NCBI RefSeq assembly: GCF_017873215.1 | Contig: NZ_JAGGKA010000001.1 | Span: 124,001 to 188,000, forward strand | Source: Clostridium tetanomorphum | Lineage (GTDB): Bacteria > Bacillota > Clostridia > Clostridiales > Clostridiaceae | Length of the DNA: 64,000 nt | Direction: 5' to 3' | Shown here: positions 45,919 to 55,132 of the stretch, in pieces | Layout of the letters: every line of letters starts with the position of its first letter | Numbering within the stretch: the stretch's first letter is position 1 | Program-made: the position numbers and the translations under genes | The notes under the pieces: generated by a model | Told to the model about the DNA's origin: nothing | Databases searched by the model: none | Seen by the model: only the letters and a program-made list of their open reading frames with translations

Positions 45919-46827
45919 ATGAGCAGTTTATTAAATTTCAAATATGAAAAAGATGATAAATTAAAGCTTAAAGAATATTTAAGAATAGAATTAAAACTTT
46001 CAGGCAGGCTTATAAGAGGCGCTGCAAAAGATGGAAGAATTAAAGTTAACGGAGAAAGAGCTAATCTTAAACATATATTAAAACAAGGAGATTTAGTGGA
46101 AATATGTGTTGATAAAGAAGAGAGTCAAAATATAGAACCAGAAGAAATGAATTTAGATGTAGTATATGAAGATGAAGATATTATAGTTATTAATAAAAAG
46201 CCAGGAATGGTAGTGCATCCTACTAAAAGATATCCTACAGGTACTTTAGCAAATGGATTGTTGCATTATTTCAAGAGTAAAGGTGAAAATTGTATAGTAA
46301 GATTAGTTAGCAGATTAGATATGGATACTTCAGGACTTATAATAATAGCTAAAAATCAATTTTCTCATATGGCATTAGCAAGAGATATGGGAGAAGAATT
46401 TTTTCAAAAGGGATATATAGCAGTTGTGCATGGAGCTATGGAAGAGTTAGAGGGAACAATAGACTTACCTATTTACAGACCGGGAGAAGGAAGTATAAAT
46501 AGAATAGTAGATGATAGAGGACAAGAAAGTGTAACTCACTACAGGGTTTTAGAAAAATTTTCAAAGTGTTCAATTGTGAGTTTAGTTTTGGAAACTGGTA
46601 GAACGCATCAAATAAGAGTACACTTAAGTCATTTAGGTCATCCATTATTTGGGGATGTTTTGTATGGAGGGAATTATGATGATAGTAATTATATTCGTAG
46701 GCAGGCCCTTCATGCTTATAAACTATCATTTCCTCATCCTAGGACTCGAGAAATCATTAATTTAGAGTGTAGTTTACCAGAAGATATGCATGACTTAATT
46801 GATACTTTAAGAAGAGCTAATAATTAA
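45919..46827 (+). CDS. RluA-family pseudouridine synthase (RluD-like)
   Basis: 302 residues. S4 RNA-binding domain at 15-75, catalytic RLDMDTSGLIIIAK with the essential aspartate, VSRLDMDTSG and the C-terminal GRTHQIRVHLSHLGHPLFGD. Modifies uridines in rRNA. Sixteen bases after lytR. The last codons (A-N-N-stop) lie in a palindrome shared with the convergent gene. Confidence 0.92.
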   Translation: MSSLLNFKYEKDDKLKLKEYLRIELKLSGRLIRGAAKDGRIKVNGERANLKHILKQGDLVEICVDKEESQNIEPEEMNLDVVYEDEDIIVINKKPGMVVHPTKRYPTGTLANGLLHYFKSKGENCIVRLVSRLDMDTSGLIIIAKNQFSHMALARDMGEEFFQKGYIAVVHGAMEELEGTIDLPIYRPGEGSINRIVDDRGQESVTHYRVLEKFSKCSIVSLVLETGRTHQIRVHLSHLGHPLFGDVLYGGNYDDSNYIRRQALHAYKLSFPHPRTREIINLECSLPEDMHDLIDTLRRANN

Positions 46828-46842
46828 ATTTAATTATTAGCT
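46815..46842. terminator. 28-base perfect palindrome over two convergent stop codons
   Basis: AGCTAATAATTAAA and its complement TTTAATTATTAGCT are contiguous. Flanking T runs exist on the plus strand (CTTTTCTTTTTTTT). It ends both rluD-like and the carboxypeptidase genes, which consequently both finish with A-N-N. Confidence 0.78.
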
Positions 46843-48053
46843 TTTCTTTTTTTTAGTTTAATTATTGATGCTATTACAATTATACATAATGTTAAAGATA
46901 TAATTATAGTTAAAGTTTTACTAGAAGTTATCTTATTGTTTAAAAATTTATAGGAAGTTATAATATGATCTGAATCACTTGACAAATTTAAAGTTCCTAT
47001 AGATTTATCCTTTAAAATAATTGATGCAGTTGAAATATTATCACCTTTTTTAAAGGATAAAGAAGATAAATCTTTTTTATCTAAAATTACTGATGCTTCA
47101 GAGGGATCTTTTTTATTTTTTATATAGTAAAAATCATCATTAGCCAATAGATTGATATTTAAATCTTTATTGTTATATGTACTAACTATATCACCTTTTG
47201 AATACATTTTAACTAATTCAAAGTTATTGTATCCATAATTAAAAAGCTTTATTGCATCCGGAAAGAAGGTTTTGTTTTTATCGTGAATTAAAGCAAGAAT
47301 AAGTCTTTCATCATTTCTAGTTGCACTAGCTACATATGAATGTTCTGACTGAATAGTATATCCTGTTTTACCAGCTTCACAACCTTCATAATAATATGTA
47401 GAAGAATTTTGGATTAATTTATTTTTATTCCAAAGAGGTCTAGTTTTTTTACACTTGTTAGTAGGAGCAATTTTATAAGAAATAGCTGTAGAAATTTTAG
47501 TATATTCAGGATGTTTTACAACCTCCCTCATTATAAGAGCTAAATCTCTAGCAGTAGTTCTATGCTTGTCATCATATAAACCGCTCGGATTAACAAAGTT
47601 TGTATTTTTACATCCTAATTCTTTTGCTCTCTCATTCATAAGTTTTGCGAAATTTTCAATAGAACCGCCTATATGTTCAGCTAAAGCTTCTGCACAATCA
47701 TTAGCAGACTCTAATAAAAGAGCATATAATAAATCTTTAACTTTCAGTTTTTCATTTTCGTAAATAAATATTTTACTACCATCTGCTAAAGGGGGTTTTT
47801 TTCCTACAGTAACTATGTCATCTAATTTACAATTTTCTAATGTAAGTAATGCAGTCATAATTTTAGTAGTAGAAGCTGGCGCATATGGTTTATCTATACT
47901 TTTTTCATATAATATTGTACCAGTAGTAGCATCCATTAGAATTGCTCCATAAGCAGATACTTTGGGTGGGGCATCCTTAGCATTTACAAAGTTCGAACTT
48001 ATACTAAGAAAAAGAATAAATAAAGTTGTAAATAAAGTAAACGTTTTTTTCAT
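46830..48053 (-). CDS. D-alanyl-D-alanine carboxypeptidase (S11, DacF-like)
   Basis: 407 residues on the minus strand: signal peptide (MKKTFTLFTTLFILFLSISS), catalytic PASTTKIMTAL (S-x-x-K), SANDCAEALAEHIGG (S-x-N), KTGYTIQSEHS (K-T-G), and a C-terminal membrane segment followed by a lysine-rich tail. Trims the terminal D-Ala of stem peptides; sporulation-expressed homologues exist in Bacillus. The longer frame to 48134 lacks a ribosome binding site; AAAGGAGGA fits ATG 48053. Confidence 0.93.
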   Translation of the reverse strand: MKKTFTLFTTLFILFLSISSNFVNAKDAPPKVSAYGAILMDATTGTILYEKSIDKPYAPASTTKIMTALLTLENCKLDDIVTVGKKPPLADGSKIFIYENEKLKVKDLLYALLLESANDCAEALAEHIGGSIENFAKLMNERAKELGCKNTNFVNPSGLYDDKHRTTARDLALIMREVVKHPEYTKISTAISYKIAPTNKCKKTRPLWNKNKLIQNSSTYYYEGCEAGKTGYTIQSEHSYVASATRNDERLILALIHDKNKTFFPDAIKLFNYGYNNFELVKMYSKGDIVSTYNNKDLNINLLANDDFYYIKNKKDPSEASVILDKKDLSSLSFKKGDNISTASIILKDKSIGTLNLSSDSDHIITSYKFLNNKITSSKTLTIIISLTLCIIVIASIIKLKKRKANN

Positions 48054-48173
48054 GTTATCCTCCTTTGTTTTGCTAAAAATAATTATATCAAAAATTTTTA
48101 TTCTGTGCGATATTAATTTTTTCAAAATTGTCAATAATTAAGAGAAAGAATATATAACTTAGGAGTGATTATT

Positions 48174-48767
48174 TTGAAAGAAAAGAAAAAAATAATAGGT
48201 TCCATAGTCCTTGTTTCTATGTTTATATTCTTTATTTTTATAGGATATTTTATATCAAAACCTGAAAAGAATTATAAAAAAGAGGATATATTCGTAGATA
48301 ATACTGTAAAGGGAGAAGAAAAAAAATCTATTACTATTTATGTGAATGGTGAAGTTAAAAAGCCTGGAGTGTATAAATTAAAGGAAAATAGTAGAATAGA
48401 AGATGGAATTAAAATTGCAGGAGGATTTACTGAAAACGCAGACAAAGATAGATTGAATTTAGCAAAAAGATTGAAAGATGAAGATTATGTATATGTGGAT
48501 GAATTGAAAAATAATAATGATGATATTAAAAGTGAAAAAAATAATAGCAAAGAAGGTAGTATAAATAATAACGGAAAAATAAATATAAATAAGGCATCAA
48601 AAGAAGAGTTAAAAACAATTCCAGGAGTTGGAGAAGTAACAGCTGAAAAAATAATAGATTATAGAGAAAAAAATAGGGGTTTTAACTCTATAGATGAATT
48701 GAAGAAAATAGAAAGAATTGGAGAAAAAACTTTTGAAAAATTTAAGGATAAAGTAGATATAAGATAA
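48174..48767 (+). CDS. comEA: ComEA-like DNA-binding protein
   Basis: 197 residues: membrane segment (IGSIVLVSMFIFFIFIGYFI), SLBB domain (ITIYVNGEVKKPGVYKLKEN), low-complexity linker, and helix-hairpin-helix pair (INKASKEELKTIPGVGEVTA, FNSIDELKKIERIGEKTFEK). Surface receptor for transforming DNA. comEB and comEC are not here. GTG 48165 overlaps AGGAG; TTG 48174 is preferred. Confidence 0.9.
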   Translation: MKEKKKIIGSIVLVSMFIFFIFIGYFISKPEKNYKKEDIFVDNTVKGEEKKSITIYVNGEVKKPGVYKLKENSRIEDGIKIAGGFTENADKDRLNLAKRLKDEDYVYVDELKNNNDDIKSEKNNSKEGSINNNGKININKASKEELKTIPGVGEVTAEKIIDYREKNRGFNSIDELKKIERIGEKTFEKFKDKVDIR

Positions 48768-48819
48768 TAACAAATGAAAATTTTATTAATATATGAGTAG
48801 ATTAATATTTAAGTAGTAT

Positions 48820-48847
48820 TTGAAAAAATATACAGGTAATATATAAT
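48820..48847 (+). promoter_or_regulatory. Promoter of the sel operon
   Basis: TTGAAA (48820-48825), 16 bases, TATAAT (48842-48847), 44 bases before selD. Confidence 0.65.
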
Positions 48848-48890
48848 TAATATAGTATTATAAATTAAATTAAGAAAGTAGGTGACTTTA

Positions 48891-49916
48891 ATGGTTAAAC
48901 TTACATCCATGTCTAGAACAGCTGGATGAGCAGCGAAAATAGGGCCAGAAACCCTTTCAAAAATCTTAGGTAGGTTACCTGAGATGAAAGATAATAATTT
49001 AATGGTTGGAATAGAAACTTCCGATGATGCAGCAGTGTATAAATTAAATGAAGATACAGCTATTATACAAACCCTTGATTTTTTTACTCCAATAGTTGAT
49101 GATGCATATATTTTTGGACAAATAGCTGCAGCTAACTCCTTAAGTGATATCTATGCAATGGGGGGGGAACCATTAGTTGCCTTGAATATAGTATGTTTTC
49201 CATCATGCTTACCAGTAGAAATATTAGGAGAAATACTAAGAGGAGGAGCTGACAAAGTAATAGAAGCAGGAGCTGTAGTTGTGGGAGGACATTCTGTTGA
49301 GGATAATGAACCTAAGTATGGACTATCTGTTACAGGAGAAGTTAATCCCAAAAAAGTTTTAAGAAATTATGGATGCAACGTTGGAGATATATTAATTTTA
49401 ACAAAGCCATTAGGGATTGGAATAATAAATACTGCAATTAAAGGTGGACTTGCATCAGAGGAAAGTTATAAAAAAGCAGTAAAAATAATGACAACTTTAA
49501 ACAAATATGCAGCAGATATTATAAATAAATATGATGTAACAGCTTGTACAGATATAACTGGTTTTGGACTTATGGGTCATAGTTACGAAATGGCTTCGGC
49601 ATCAAAAGTAAGTTTTAAAATTTATAAAGAATTGATTCCCTATATAGAGGAAAGTAGAGAATATGCTGAAATGGGTATTGTGCCAGAAGGAGCCTATAGA
49701 AATAAAGAATATTTAAAAGGAAAGTATTCTTTAATGAATGTATTGGAATGGATGGAAGATATATTATTTGATCCTCAAACTTCGGGAGGTCTTTTATTTT
49801 CCATATCTAAAGAGTTAGGTGAAAATATAATAGAAGAATTAGGTAAGTTAGAAATAGAATCTTCTATTATAGGAGAGGTAATTCCTTTAGAAGAAAATAT
49901 TTTGATAGTAGAATAA
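48891..49916 (+). CDS. selD: Selenide, water dikinase (selenoprotein, UGA-encoded Sec)
   Basis: Makes selenophosphate from selenide and ATP. ATG 48891 after AGGTGA opens [12 protein letters not shown], then UGA (48927-48929), then [13 protein letters not shown] and the rest of SelD in the same frame. The UGA falls at the active-site Cys/Sec position before the conserved lysine. Downstream domain: [40 protein letters not shown]. Full length is 341 residues with Sec13. A gene caller that stops at UGA would start at 48984 and lose the active site. selA, selB and selC follow. Confidence 0.95.
48930..48960 (+). promoter_or_regulatory. Bacterial SECIS element in selD
   Basis: Immediately after the UGA, GGG (48942-48944) pairs with CCC (48952-48954), extended by A-T pairing, around loop CCAGAAA. 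The loop starts 15 bases past the UGA, the spacing required for SelB binding. The fold was done by eye. Confidence 0.6.
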
Positions 49917-49927
49917 GGGTGAACATA

Positions 49928-51322
49928 TTGGTAAATAAGAAGGAACTATTAAGAAATCTGCCTAAGGTTGATGAGATTTTAAAAGAAGAAGTAATATTGC
50001 AAAAATTAAATGAAAATCCTAGGACTTTAATAGTTCAGTGCGTAAGGGAAAGTATAGACTATTATAGAAATAGAATAATTAAAGAAGAAATGAATTGTTT
50101 AACAAAGAATGAAATAATAAAGATGGTTCTTCTTTATCTAGATAAAAAGAATGCAATGAGTCTTAAAAAGGTAATTAATGCTACAGGGGTTATAATACAC
50201 ACTAATTTAGGCAGAGCAATTTTATGTGAAGAAGCAATTAGAAAAATTGCAGAAGTATCAGGAAGTTACAATAATCTGGAGTATAATTTACAAGAAGCAC
50301 AAAGAGGATCTAGATATGAATATGTAGAATATTTGATTAAGTATTTAACAGGAGCAGAAGCTGCTATGGTAGTAAATAATAATGCAGCTGCGATACTTTT
50401 AGTTTTAAATACATTATGTAAAAATAAACAAGCTATAGTTTCTAGAGGAGAATTAGTTGAAATAGGTGGAGCGTTTAGAATACCAGATATAATGAAATTC
50501 AGTGGAGTAGAATTAATAGAGGTTGGTACTACTAATAGAACTCATTTATATGACTATGAAAATAGTATAAATGAAAATACTGGAGTTTTATTAAGAGTAC
50601 ATACATCTAACTTTAAAATAATAGGTTTTACTGAGAAGATTTCCTTAGAAGAATTAGTACAGTTAGGTAAAAAGAGAAATATACCTATAATTGAGGATAT
50701 AGGAAGTGGCACGTTCATTGATTTTTCTAAACATGGAGTTAGCTTTGAACCTACTGTTCAGGAAAGTATAAAAAAGGGAATAGATATTGTAACTTTTAGT
50801 GGAGATAAGATGTTAGGTGGGCCTCAAGCTGGAATCATTGTTGGAAAAAAGAGTTTAATTGATGAAATAAAAAAGAATCAGTTAACAAGGGCAGTAAGAG
50901 TTGATAAGTTGACTTTAGCTGCTCTTGAAGGCACTTTAAAAATGTATTTGAACAGTGAACAGGCAATAGAAAATATTCCTACCTTACATATGATTTTAAG
51001 CTCTAAAACATTACATAAGACTAGAGGAGAAAAACTGAAAAGAAAGTTAAAAAGAAAGTTGAAAAACTTTAGTTTTTATTTAGCAGAAGATTATTCAATA
51101 GTAGGGGGAGGCTCTATGCCACAGGAAAAAATAGAAACCTATGTATTGAAAATAAAAAGTAATAAGTTTAAATCAGTAGAGATGGAAAGACTTCTAAGAG
51201 AAAACTACATACCTATTATTGTTAGAATAAATAAGGATGAAGTTATCATGGATTTAAGAACAATAATGGATAAGGACTATGATAGTATTTTAGAGGCACT
51301 TAAATATATAGATGAGCTTTAG
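49928..51322 (+). CDS. selA: Selenocysteine synthase (L-seryl-tRNA-Sec selenium transferase)
   Basis: PLP enzyme that turns Ser-tRNA-Sec into Sec-tRNA-Sec using selenophosphate, 464 residues. [12 protein letters not shown] start, [30 protein letters not shown], and PLP lysine in [17 protein letters not shown] 49919 abuts the selD stop region; TTG 49928 after AAGGGTGA is preferred. Confidence 0.96.
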   Translation: MVNKKELLRNLPKVDEILKEEVILQKLNENPRTLIVQCVRESIDYYRNRIIKEEMNCLTKNEIIKMVLLYLDKKNAMSLKKVINATGVIIHTNLGRAILCEEAIRKIAEVSGSYNNLEYNLQEAQRGSRYEYVEYLIKYLTGAEAAMVVNNNAAAILLVLNTLCKNKQAIVSRGELVEIGGAFRIPDIMKFSGVELIEVGTTNRTHLYDYENSINENTGVLLRVHTSNFKIIGFTEKISLEELVQLGKKRNIPIIEDIGSGTFIDFSKHGVSFEPTVQESIKKGIDIVTFSGDKMLGGPQAGIIVGKKSLIDEIKKNQLTRAVRVDKLTLAALEGTLKMYLNSEQAIENIPTLHMILSSKTLHKTRGEKLKRKLKRKLKNFSFYLAEDYSIVGGGSMPQEKIETYVLKIKSNKFKSVEMERLLRENYIPIIVRINKDEVIMDLRTIMDKDYDSILEALKYIDEL

Positions 51323-51344
51323 GTGAAACGGAGAAAGATAATAA

Positions 51345-53051
51345 ATGAGACATATAGTTATAGGAACAGCAGGCCATATAGATCATGGAAAGACCTCTCT
51401 TATAAAAGCTTTAACAGAACAGGATACAGATAGATTAAAAGAAGAAAAAAAAAGAGGTATATCTATAAATCTGGGATTTGCTTACTTAGATTTACCATGT
51501 GGTAAAAGAGCTGGAATAATCGATGTACCAGGACATGAAAAGTTTATAAAGAATATGTTGGCGGGGATAAGTAGTATAGATTTAGTTCTTATGGTTATAG
51601 CGGCGGATGAAGGAGTAATGCCTCAAACTAGAGAACATTTACAAATATTAAAGCTTTTAGATATAAAAAAAGGGATAGTAGTTTTAACTAAAACAGATTT
51701 GGTTCAGAAAGAGTGGATAAATATTGTAAAAGATGAAATAAAAAAAGAGATACAAGAAAGTTTTCTTCAAGAATCAAAAATATATGAAGTATCCTGTGTA
51801 ACTAAAAAAGGAATAGAAGAACTTATAAAGGCTTTAGATGATATTAGTGAGGAATTAGAAGAAGAGAATATTAAGGAAGATTTTAGAATGTCTGTAGACA
51901 GAGTCTTTACTGTTAGTGGTTTTGGTACTGTGGTTACTGGTACAGTTTTAAATGGTATGGTAAATCAGGGGGAAACTATAGAGATATATCCTTCAAAGAT
52001 AAATTGTAAAGTTAGAGGAATACAGGTACATGAACAAAAAGTGAATTTTGCTAAAATTGGACAAAGAACTGCATTGAATTTATCTAATGTAAAAGTAAAA
52101 GAGATTAAAAGAGGGGATGTAATATCTTCTATTAATGCTATGGAATCATCTATAATAATAGATTGTAGACTTCACTATTTAAAAGAGAATAACAAGCCTT
52201 TGAAAAATAGACAAAGAGTAAGATTACATCACGGTACATCAGAAATACTATGTAGAGTAGTAATACTTGATAAAGAAGACATAAGGCCAGGAGAAAGTGT
52301 TTATGTTCAGTTAAAACTTGAAAGTCCTATAGCTTGTAAAAGTGAGGACAGATTTATTATAAGAAATTATTCACCTATGTATACTATTGGTGGAGGAATT
52401 ATTATAGATCCTGTAAGTAAAAAAGCAAAAAGGTTTGATAAAGATTACATAAATGAATTAAAGATTAAAGAAAATAGAAATGTGGAAGAAATATTAGAAA
52501 ATGTTATTAAAAAATTTACAGAGCAAGTACCAGATAAAAATTTAATACAAAAACATTTAGATATTGATGATGAAGTGTTAAAAAAGGAAATTAATAAATT
52601 AAAAGACAAAGGAAAAATTATAGAAATATGTATAGATAACAATATTAGATATATTCATAATATTTATTGGAAAGAAAAAGCCAAAGGATTAATAGAAATA
52701 TATAATGAAGCAGGGTTTTCACCACCAAAGTATGAAGAAATATTGGAAAAAGAAAATAATAAAAAAATATTTAACATAATATATTATTCTCTAATAAAAA
52801 ATAAGGATATAATAATAATTAGTGAAGATATAGTTCTTTCTTGTAGTAATTATTATAAAGCAAAAAGAATAATTATAGATACTATTAATAAAAATGGTAA
52901 TATTACATTAGCAGAATTTAGAGATATTCTTAATACTAGTAGAAAATATGCATTAGCAATAATAGAACACTTTGATAGTATTAAATTAACTAAGAGAATA
53001 GGGGATAAAAGAATTTTATATAGTGTTGACTTAAAAGAAACATTCGTATAA
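51345..53051 (+). CDS. selB: Selenocysteine-specific elongation factor
   Basis: 568 residues, somewhat shorter than most SelB. GTPase domain with GTAGHIDHGKTSL, DVPGHEKF and TKTDL; EF-Tu-like domains 2-3 (VFTVSGFGTVVTGTVLNGMV); C-terminal winged helices (from about 375) that bind SECIS hairpins. Delivers Sec-tRNA-Sec at UGA. tRNA-Sec follows after 17 bases. Confidence 0.96.
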   Translation: MRHIVIGTAGHIDHGKTSLIKALTEQDTDRLKEEKKRGISINLGFAYLDLPCGKRAGIIDVPGHEKFIKNMLAGISSIDLVLMVIAADEGVMPQTREHLQILKLLDIKKGIVVLTKTDLVQKEWINIVKDEIKKEIQESFLQESKIYEVSCVTKKGIEELIKALDDISEELEEENIKEDFRMSVDRVFTVSGFGTVVTGTVLNGMVNQGETIEIYPSKINCKVRGIQVHEQKVNFAKIGQRTALNLSNVKVKEIKRGDVISSINAMESSIIIDCRLHYLKENNKPLKNRQRVRLHHGTSEILCRVVILDKEDIRPGESVYVQLKLESPIACKSEDRFIIRNYSPMYTIGGGIIIDPVSKKAKRFDKDYINELKIKENRNVEEILENVIKKFTEQVPDKNLIQKHLDIDDEVLKKEINKLKDKGKIIEICIDNNIRYIHNIYWKEKAKGLIEIYNEAGFSPPKYEEILEKENNKKIFNIIYYSLIKNKDIIIISEDIVLSCSNYYKAKRIIIDTINKNGNITLAEFRDILNTSRKYALAIIEHFDSIKLTKRIGDKRILYSVDLKETFV

Positions 53052-53068
53052 AATTATAGATAATATTT

Positions 53069-53165
53069 GGGAGTAGATAAGTGCTGGTGTGCTTACCAGT
53101 CTTCAAAACTGTGTTGTGGTGCTAATAACATCATGGGTGGGTTCGATTCCCACATGCTCCCGCCA
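53069..53165 (+). tRNA. selC: tRNA-Sec, anticodon UCA
   Basis: 97 bases including CCA. The acceptor GGGAGTA/TGCTCCC is followed by discriminator G, as in tRNA-Sec. D stem TAAGTG/TGCTTA is extended. Anticodon stem CAGT/ACTG closes CTTCAAA with anticodon TCA. A long variable arm (TGTTGTGGTGCTAATAACAT) and T arm GTGGGTTCGATTCCCAC complete it. Confidence 0.95.
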
Positions 53166-53190
53166 CATAAATAAAAAGTTAAATTTGAGG

Positions 53191-53225
53191 GCAGCTGTAA
53201 TGTTTTATATATTGCAGCTGCTTAT
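53191..53225 (+). terminator. Probable terminator of the sel operon
   Basis: GCAGCTGTAAT and ATTGCAGCTGC pair over 11 positions (one G-U) with an AT loop; only a weak T tail (TTATTT) follows. The bases from here to 53350 are AT-rich with no ORF seen. Confidence 0.55.
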
Positions 53226-53355
53226 TTAGATTAAATATCTTAAGAAAAATCATTATAAGACATATTTTTTGAAGATATGCTTAAAATTTGTCATAAATAG
53301 AATAATAATATATAAAAATAGATTTAATTTAATATTCAAACTATTTCCATATAGA

Positions 53356-53384
53356 TTGATGCAGATATTCTTGTGAGATATAAT
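53356..53384 (+). promoter_or_regulatory. Promoter of the Spo0E-like gene
   Basis: TTGATG (53356-53361), 17 bases, TATAAT (53379-53384). Confidence 0.65.
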
Positions 53385-53424
53385 AACATATGTATTTAAT
53401 AATAAAACATTGGGGATGAGAAAG

Positions 53425-53565
53425 TTGGAGATGATAGAGTTATTAAGGCAAAAGCTAAATGAATTAGTTACAAAAGAAACTACTTTAAGTAGGGGTGAAG
53501 TTCTTAAATTGAGTCAAGAATTAGACAAGCTTATATATAAATATTATAGTAGTACACCAGCATAA
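53425..53565 (+). CDS. Spo0E-like aspartyl-phosphate phosphatase
   Basis: 46 residues from TTG 53425 after GGGGATGAG. The C-terminal KLSQELDKLIYKYY contains the S-Q-E-L-D motif of Spo0E proteins, which dephosphorylate Spo0A~P and hold back sporulation. Preceded by its own promoter and followed by a terminator. Too short for most gene callers. Confidence 0.85.
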   Translation: MEMIELLRQKLNELVTKETTLSRGEVLKLSQELDKLIYKYYSSTPA

Positions 53566-53582
53566 GTTGGTGTTTATTTTTT
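53554..53582 (+). terminator. Terminator of the Spo0E-like gene
   Basis: ACACCA and TGGTGT, overlapping the stop codon, followed by TTTATTTTTTT. Confidence 0.8.
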
Positions 53583-53732
53583 TGTAAATTTATATTGTAT
53601 TAAATTCAAAATTAAATTGTTGAAAAATTAATTTTATATTGATAATATTAAAAAAAATAGGAGGAATTTTATTACAGACGTAGAATATATGAATGTATGA
53701 CAGGTATATAATGGTATAGAGGGGGTAAATTA

Positions 53733-54152
53733 ATGATTCATTTTAATCATAAAGAATTAGAAATTCTGGATTCTCAGAATTTTGCTAAATACATAAAAAA
53801 TATTAATGATACTTTCTCTTATAATAATCAATTGGATTTTTTACAAGTTAGGAGTATTGTACTTATTGCTGTAAATAAAGATATATATTTTAAATGTAAA
53901 GATAATATAGTAAGGTTACTTATGTTATTAGCAATAACTAGTTTAGACAATGGAAAAAATTATAATTTTACTACAGAAGAAGTTATGGAAAGAATAAGTA
54001 TTATTGTTAAATATTTTAAGATTAAGTCTCCTGAAATAATAAATAATACTGTTTATTTTAAACCTGATATGACTAAAATAGAAAAGCTTTTAGAAAAAGC
54101 TAAAAATGGAATTAAAGTTGGAAAAGAAGAAAATATAATATTTAAAATCTAA
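53733..54152 (+). CDS. Hypothetical protein, 139 aa
   Basis: Good ribosome binding site (AGAGGGGG) and ATG. Soluble, no signal peptide or membrane segment: MIHFNHKELEILDSQNFAKY, then LLMLLAITSLDNGKNYNFTT, ending KVGKEENIIFKI. I recognise no family. Alone between two terminators in a run of small genes near spo0E-like. Confidence 0.65.
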   Translation: MIHFNHKELEILDSQNFAKYIKNINDTFSYNNQLDFLQVRSIVLIAVNKDIYFKCKDNIVRLLMLLAITSLDNGKNYNFTTEEVMERISIIVKYFKIKSPEIINNTVYFKPDMTKIEKLLEKAKNGIKVGKEENIIFKI

Positions 54153-54186
54153 ATATCTATATGCATGAGTATCAATTGCTCCAATT

Positions 54187-54216
54187 AAAACCTTGAAATT
54201 TCAAGGTTTTTTATTT
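54187..54216 (+). terminator. Terminator of the 139-aa gene
   Basis: AAAACCTTGAAA and TTTCAAGGTTTT are contiguous perfect arms followed by TTATTTTT. Confidence 0.85.
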
Positions 54217-54288
54217 TTGGTATCAAAAATAGTATTATAAAATTATGAAAAATGGTAATAATATATCTATAGATAACCTCTTCATTTT

Positions 54289-54315
54289 GTCCCGCTTAAG
54301 GCGGGGCTTTTTTTT
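54289..54315 (+). terminator. GC-rich terminator
   Basis: CCCGC and GCGGG around TTAAG, followed by eight T. No ORF ends just before it; the 70 bases since the previous terminator have no evident gene, so it may end a small RNA or be redundant. Confidence 0.7.
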
Positions 54316-54386
54316 ATAATACATACTTTTCAGGAATAAAAAATAGTTTGGAGTTAAAAATAAAATTATAAGGGAGGTGTGGTAAC

Positions 54387-54500
54387 ATGCATAGAGAAGA
54401 TAAGAAGAAATCTAAAAGAGGAAATAAAAAAAGTTCCAATCCTGATATTATTCATGTAGATGAAATGAAAAAACATAATAATAAAAATAAAAATTTATAA
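54387..54500 (+). CDS. Small basic protein, 37 aa, unknown
   Basis: GGGAGGTGTGG precedes ATG 54387. The frame MHREDKKKSKRGNKKSSNPD continues to a K/N-rich end. The strong ribosome binding site and promoter-free placement after a terminator suggest a real small gene. Highly charged, likely disordered; no family recognised. Confidence 0.6.
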   Translation: MHREDKKKSKRGNKKSSNPDIIHVDEMKKHNNKNKNL

Positions 54501-54645
54501 ATATAATATTTAAACTATATAAAAAAGAGGAAGATTACTTCACCTTGTAGAATAATGTTATATGGATAAACTTGTGTGAAAATATATGAAAATTAATTTA
54601 CTAGTTTATATATCTAATAAAACACAGAAAGGTGGAGTATTTTAC

Positions 54646-54957
54646 ATGAGTAAAAAAATAGAATTTAAATATGGAGACTTAGAGCAGATATTGGAATATA
54701 AACCAGGGCAAGAGATGGAATTTAATTTCCCTATGGGAGCCATATTTTTCGTTGGAAATAATCAAGGTATGGTATTTTGTAATAAAATACACGCTTTTAA
54801 AGAAAAAGCTCCAGATAAAGAATTTACTAAGTTTGCATTATATAATAATGATAATGCGGTTGGATATTTTTTCTTTGATTTAGATAAGAATATACAAATA
54901 ATTCTTTCTTCAGATGATACAGTATTTAAACCTATATTTATATATAATGTTTTTTAA
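54646..54957 (+). CDS. Hypothetical protein, 103 aa
   Basis: ATG 54646 after AAAGGTGGAG begins MSKKIEFKYGDLEQILEYKP; NFPMGAIFFVGNNQGMVFCN and a beta-rich pattern follow. A longer frame from 54586 lacks a ribosome binding site. No signal or membrane segment, no recognised family. Followed by its own terminator. Confidence 0.7.
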   Translation: MSKKIEFKYGDLEQILEYKPGQEMEFNFPMGAIFFVGNNQGMVFCNKIHAFKEKAPDKEFTKFALYNNDNAVGYFFFDLDKNIQIILSSDDTVFKPIFIYNVF

Positions 54958-54981
54958 AAAGAGCTTTAGGCTCTTTTTTTA
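54956..54981 (+). terminator. Terminator of the 103-aa gene
   Basis: AAAAAGAGC and GCTCTTTTT (9 pairs) with T run, overlapping the stop codon. Confidence 0.85.
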
Positions 54982-55132
54982 TGTTGATTTAAATTTTATA
55001 TTGATAAAAATATTAATACATAATACAATATATAAACGTTAGTTTTTATATTATAGGTATTAGTTGAAGCTAAAAATTTCTTAATTTATATTTAGAACTA
55101 AATTTATAGTCAAACATAGGAGGAGAAAGATT

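Noticed and set aside
48984-49916. selD beginning at the internal ATG 48984
   Set aside because: It has no Shine-Dalgarno and lacks the active-site Cys/Sec segment, which is present upstream across the UGA.
53641-53700. Possible mini-ORF after AGGAGG near 53660
   Set aside because: Only an ATT codon could start it and it is about ten codons long; not supportable.
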